Assembly (NCBI GenBank): GCA_030634605.1
Contig: DAOWAK010000056.1
Span: forward strand, 1 to 7,308
Direction of reading: 5' to 3'
DNA length: 7,308 nt
Source: Sedimentisphaerales bacterium
GTDB lineage: Bacteria > Planctomycetota > Phycisphaerae > Sedimentisphaerales > SM23-30
Part shown: positions 4,585 to 7,308 of the stretch, piece by piece
Layout: each line of letters starts with the position of its first letter
Position numbering within the stretch: position 1 is the stretch's first letter
Program-made: the position numbers and the translations under genes
The notes under the pieces: model-generated
The model's input: only the letters and a program-made list of their open reading frames with translations
Databases searched by the model: none
Told to the model about the DNA's origin: nothing

Positions 4585-5699
4585 CCTTCATAAATTTCGT
4601 CCAGGTTCCTGATAAACACTTCCATCGAATAACACTGCTCAACCCTTTCCCGCCCAGCCCTGCCCATCTGTCGCTGCAACTGCTCATCCGCCAGCAGTTT
4701 GCACAGAGCCTCGCCGTGTGCTTCAGCGTTGCCCGGCTCAGTCAAAAATCCGGTCTGGCCGTCCACCACAATCTCCAACGGCCCGCCGGCCGCCGCCGCC
4801 ACCACCGGACGCGCCGCCGCCATCGCTTCAATCAGCACCAGACCAAAAGGCTCCGGACTTATCGACGTGTGGCTCATCACCGATAACGCCGACATCACTT
4901 CCAGAATATCATCCATCCGGTAACGCCAGCCCAAAAATTGAACCTTCCCCTCCAGCCCCAATTCAGAAGCCAGTTGCTGCATTTTCTTCTCGTAACTCTC
5001 ATATCCCTGCGGCGCCCCGCCCGAAACCACAAACCGCGCATCCTCAAACTGCCGCGACACTATCGCCGCCGCTTTCAAAAATACATCCAGCCCCTTCCAC
5101 GGATCCAGCCGTGCCACAAAACCCACCAGCGGCACCTCCGGCCCAATCGACAATTCCCGCCGAATCCGTTCCCCGCTGATATCCGACCGCCATCGTTTCA
5201 AATCCAGCCCATCCGCCAACGGAACCACCTTGCCGTCCGGAACCGCCATTCCATCGAACAGCCCAACCCGGCAAGCCTCCGTCATAACCACCACACGTGT
5301 TGACAATTTCAATACCAGCTTGCTGAAAATCCGCTTGGCCACCGGAACCGCCGGCGGTATCTCACGCACATGCCACAGATGAGCGCAACCGCTCAACCAC
5401 GCCGCCCACGCGCCATACAAACTAAACAGCGAATTAGTGTGTACCAGATCGATTCTGTCCCGCTCGATTATCTTCGCGATTTGCCGAACCGTCGGCCAGA
5501 ATTTTCCGATATAGCGAAACTGATAATCCACGTCCGGCAGCGTCCGCAACTGCATCATCTCCAAAAATTCCACCCGACAGCCCGCCCCTTTCAACAAATC
5601 AACCAGCGGCCCGTCTCCCGGCAGCAGCACCGTCGGGCAATAACGATCCTTGTCCAGCGACTCCACCAGCCGCAGCAACGCAATGTCCGAACCGCCCAC
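4572..5699 (-). CDS. GT4-family glycosyltransferase (5' end extends upstream)
   Basis: A GT-B retaining glycosyltransferase of family 4, 375 residues from GTG 5699. GGSDIALL (2-9) is the N-terminal glycine-rich loop that contacts substrate. DLVHTNS (84-90) and HVREIP (110-115) belong to the acceptor domain. GFVARLDPWKG (193-203) is the linker and donor phosphate site, and EPFGLVLIE (283-291) is the EX7E motif with both glutamates. The first standard codon, GTG 5699, is probably not the true start. The same frame continues upstream without a stop to 5799 and encodes NILYIQPNSEV just before it, the expected first beta strand of this family. No ATG, GTG or TTG lies there; ATA 5747-5745 overlaps the previous gene's stop and is a plausible non-standard start. 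The C-terminal codons lie in a repeat. The sugar specificity is unknown. Confidence 0.92.
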   Translation of the reverse strand: MGGSDIALLRLVESLDKDRYCPTVLLPGDGPLVDLLKGAGCRVEFLEMMQLRTLPDVDYQFRYIGKFWPTVRQIAKIIERDRIDLVHTNSLFSLYGAWAAWLSGCAHLWHVREIPPAVPVAKRIFSKLVLKLSTRVVVMTEACRVGLFDGMAVPDGKVVPLADGLDLKRWRSDISGERIRRELSIGPEVPLVGFVARLDPWKGLDVFLKAAAIVSRQFEDARFVVSGGAPQGYESYEKKMQQLASELGLEGKVQFLGWRYRMDDILEVMSALSVMSHTSISPEPFGLVLIEAMAAARPVVAAAAGGPLEIVVDGQTGFLTEPGNAEAHGEALCKLLADEQLQRQMGRAGRERVEQCYSMEVFIRNLDEIYEGIFQ

Positions 5700-5739
5700 C
5701 TCGGAGTTCGGTTGAATATAAAGAATGTTTTTTCGCTTG

Positions 5740-6885
5740 CTACTTATGGTTGTTGTATTTTTCCATAATACGGGCGTAAACGTTTTCCAGTTTGCGCGTC
5801 ATGGCGGGGCCTGAGTAATCCTTCACGATTGTCTGACGGGCTCGAACGCCCATCTCCAGCCGTGATTGTTCGTTGCAGATGAGCTTATCCAACGCAGTTG
5901 CCAGTTCCTCGGTAGAGCCCGGTTCCACCAGTAAGCCATTTTCACCTTCCGCAACCACCAGCGGCAGATCGCCCACTTTGCTGGCCACGATCGGTTTACC
6001 CAGCGACATCGCTTCCAAGGCTGCCAGCGGCAGACTTTCCTTAAGTGACGGTACCGCAAAGATATCCATCGCCTCGGCGTATCCCAGTACATCTTTACAA
6101 TAACCGGGAAACTCAACCTTATCGGCAATCCCCAGGTCTTTCGCCTGCTGTCGAATGGCTTCCAGGTCAGGCCCTTCGCCGGCTATTAAACCGAATATTT
6201 GCCGACCTTTATCGATCAGCAGCTTCAAGGCGTCAATTAAATATTTCTGTCCTTTTCCCGGATGAATCCGACTAGTCATGCCAACTACCACAGTTTCCGG
6301 GCCGACGCCGATTTTTTCCCTGATTAACTGGGCCTTATCCTTGTAAGCACCTTCGGTGGGTACGGGGACAGCGTTAAGGACGATCTCCACACGCTCAATG
6401 CCGCTGTTTCTCACTTCGTTATAAGCCGCTGTCGAGCCTACAAGGACCAGATCGGCCTTTCGGATAATTCGACTGTCCACCCATTCGTAAAGCCGCCAGC
6501 GGCCGCTGTGGGTGTGTCCCAGCCAACCGTGTATCTGACTGATCCAGGGCACCTGCCGCCCGGGCATCAGATAGCCCAGCAAATTGGCCCTCATATCGTG
6601 TGTATGTATCAGATCGGCCTTTTGGACCTGGGCCATTTGAGCTAACTGCCGGGCGACAAAATACGAACCGGCAATTCCCCGCCAGGGTAAAATCTGTTTG
6701 ATGCTGTCCCAACGCTCATCACAAAAAACTTCCGCCTGTCCCACGCCGGCTTTTTTCAACTGAACCAGGGTCGGGCTGAAATTGTTCTGATCCAACTCGC
6801 CTAAAATGGTATTTAGCAGGGTTTCCGGGCCACAAGACTGGCCGTAATTGCCTTTGACCAGTAATATATTTTTGAGATTTTTCAT
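5740..6885 (-). CDS. GT4-family glycosyltransferase
   Basis: A complete 381-residue GT-B glycosyltransferase of family 4. The first strand is KNILLVKGNYGQSCGPETLL (5-24), with the substrate loop at GQSCGPE (15-21). DLIHTHDMRANLLGYL (91-106) and QIHGWLGHTHSG (117-128) are acceptor-domain signatures. VGMTSRIHPGKGQKYLIDA (201-219) carries the Arg and Lys that bind the donor phosphates. AGEGPD (235-240) and ESLPLAALE (283-291, EX7E with Glu283 and Glu291) complete the donor domain. It would act at the cytoplasmic face of the membrane, adding a sugar to the lipid-linked glycan. The start has GAGG 5 nt upstream. It is the first gene of the visible run, and its stop (5742-5740) lies inside the reading frame of the next GT4. 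Donor and linkage cannot be told from sequence. Confidence 0.94.
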   Translation of the reverse strand: MKNLKNILLVKGNYGQSCGPETLLNTILGELDQNNFSPTLVQLKKAGVGQAEVFCDERWDSIKQILPWRGIAGSYFVARQLAQMAQVQKADLIHTHDMRANLLGYLMPGRQVPWISQIHGWLGHTHSGRWRLYEWVDSRIIRKADLVLVGSTAAYNEVRNSGIERVEIVLNAVPVPTEGAYKDKAQLIREKIGVGPETVVVGMTSRIHPGKGQKYLIDALKLLIDKGRQIFGLIAGEGPDLEAIRQQAKDLGIADKVEFPGYCKDVLGYAEAMDIFAVPSLKESLPLAALEAMSLGKPIVASKVGDLPLVVAEGENGLLVEPGSTEELATALDKLICNEQSRLEMGVRARQTIVKDYSGPAMTRKLENVYARIMEKYNNHK

Positions 6886-7308
6886 TATTGCCTCGCAATG
6901 GGTTTAAGGCCCTCGCCTTCAGGCGATATTTTGAGAATTCTTAAGGGTACCTCTGATAATTGCTTTTGAGCTGATCGAGAACAGTGGCGACCTTAGTCGT
7001 GAACTGCCGGTAATACAAGATAATTTCTCTGTAAATTTTTGTTTGCTTCGATTTTCCATGTTTCGCAGCGAATGGTGGCTTTTCACCAAAATCACAGAAA
7101 ACAGGTTGTACTTTCTGAAAGAATATTTTCTACTGCCCAAGTGAACCATTTCTGCGACAGCCCTTTTTCAGAAATCGCCAAAAACCCGAAAAACCGGTAA
7201 CTTTGCCCCAACTTTCGTGAAAAAACCGTCAAAACACTGCGATTTGCGCCCATGTTTTCGCACTGAAATTGATCTTTTCGCGCTTTTGGTACGCTTTTAG
7301 CCCGCTTT
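6886..7308. other. AT-rich region upstream of the glycosyltransferase run
   Basis: No gene is supported here. Next to the GT4 start is a TTCA-loop hairpin with 5-bp stem TCGCC/GGCGA (6913-6926). Farther up are phased A-tracts (7180-7184, 7189-7193, 7220-7225, 7231-7234) and a short 11-bp repeat at the right edge. A TTTACA box is readable on the minus strand near 7034-7039, but no good -10 follows at 16-18 nt, so I do not call a promoter. A 76-codon minus-strand ORF (7149-6919) lacks a ribosome site and looks accidental. Confidence 0.6.
7281..7308 (+). repeat. Short 11-bp tandem repeat at the right edge
   Basis: CGCTTTT starts at 7281 and 7292, and CGCTTT at 7303 runs into the window end. This gives three units with 11-bp spacing and variable GGTA or AGCC linkers. 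More copies may continue outside. Spacing near one helical turn places the T-tracts on the same face of the DNA. Confidence 0.45.

Noticed and set aside
4718..5303. Plus-strand Pro/Ala-rich ORFs opposite the second GT4
   Set aside because: The low-complexity translations arise from the codon bias of the antisense gene, which has all GT4 motifs.
6919..7149. Minus-strand ORF of 76 codons upstream of the first GT4
   Set aside because: It has no ribosome site, Ser/Lys/Arg-rich AT-driven composition, no motif, and an end inside a hairpin.

Overview
The window reads as one segment of a surface-polysaccharide (exopolysaccharide or O-antigen-like) biosynthesis locus. Every convincing gene is on the minus strand, so transcription runs from the right edge to the left. 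In that order the genes are: GT4 glycosyltransferase (6885-5740), a second GT4 glycosyltransferase (about 5747 or 5699 to 4572), GT2 glycosyltransferase (4526-3663), NodB-type polysaccharide deacetylase (3278-2400), an SDR-fold oxidoreductase (1853-1167), a bacterial sugar transferase (1111-338), and the 5' part of a small exported protein (199 to beyond the left edge).

The genes fit one pathway. The sugar transferase would load the first phosphosugar onto the lipid carrier. The GT4 and GT2 enzymes would extend the glycan on the cytoplasmic face. The deacetylase would remove N- or O-acetyl groups, and the SDR protein could modify a nucleotide sugar or a lipid-linked sugar. No flippase, polymerase, chain-length regulator, export porin or exosortase is visible, so the window is part of a larger locus.

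Between the genes lie three non-coding stretches. Region 1854-2399 is AT-rich and holds a good sigma70-like promoter facing the SDR and sugar transferase genes. Region 3279-3662 is a patchwork of short palindromic and direct repeats with no gene. Region 6886-7308 is AT-rich, with phased A-tracts and a short 11-bp tandem repeat at the right edge. Repeat sequence also reaches into the 3' ends of two glycosyltransferase genes: it supplies the last codons and stop of one GT4, and a 13-codon tail with an internal duplication in the GT2.

Organism: the genes use clear Shine-Dalgarno sites, moderate GC and compact bacterial spacing. The dense intergenic repeats resemble those I associate with Planctomycetota and related PVC-group environmental genomes. 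That placement is inference from style only; no marker gene is present. The points most worth checking are a T-E pair replacing the usual D-E catalytic dyad in the sugar transferase, the missing standard start codon of the second GT4, the repeat-derived GT2 tail, and an SDR protein with a catalytic triad but an eroded nucleotide-binding glycine motif.
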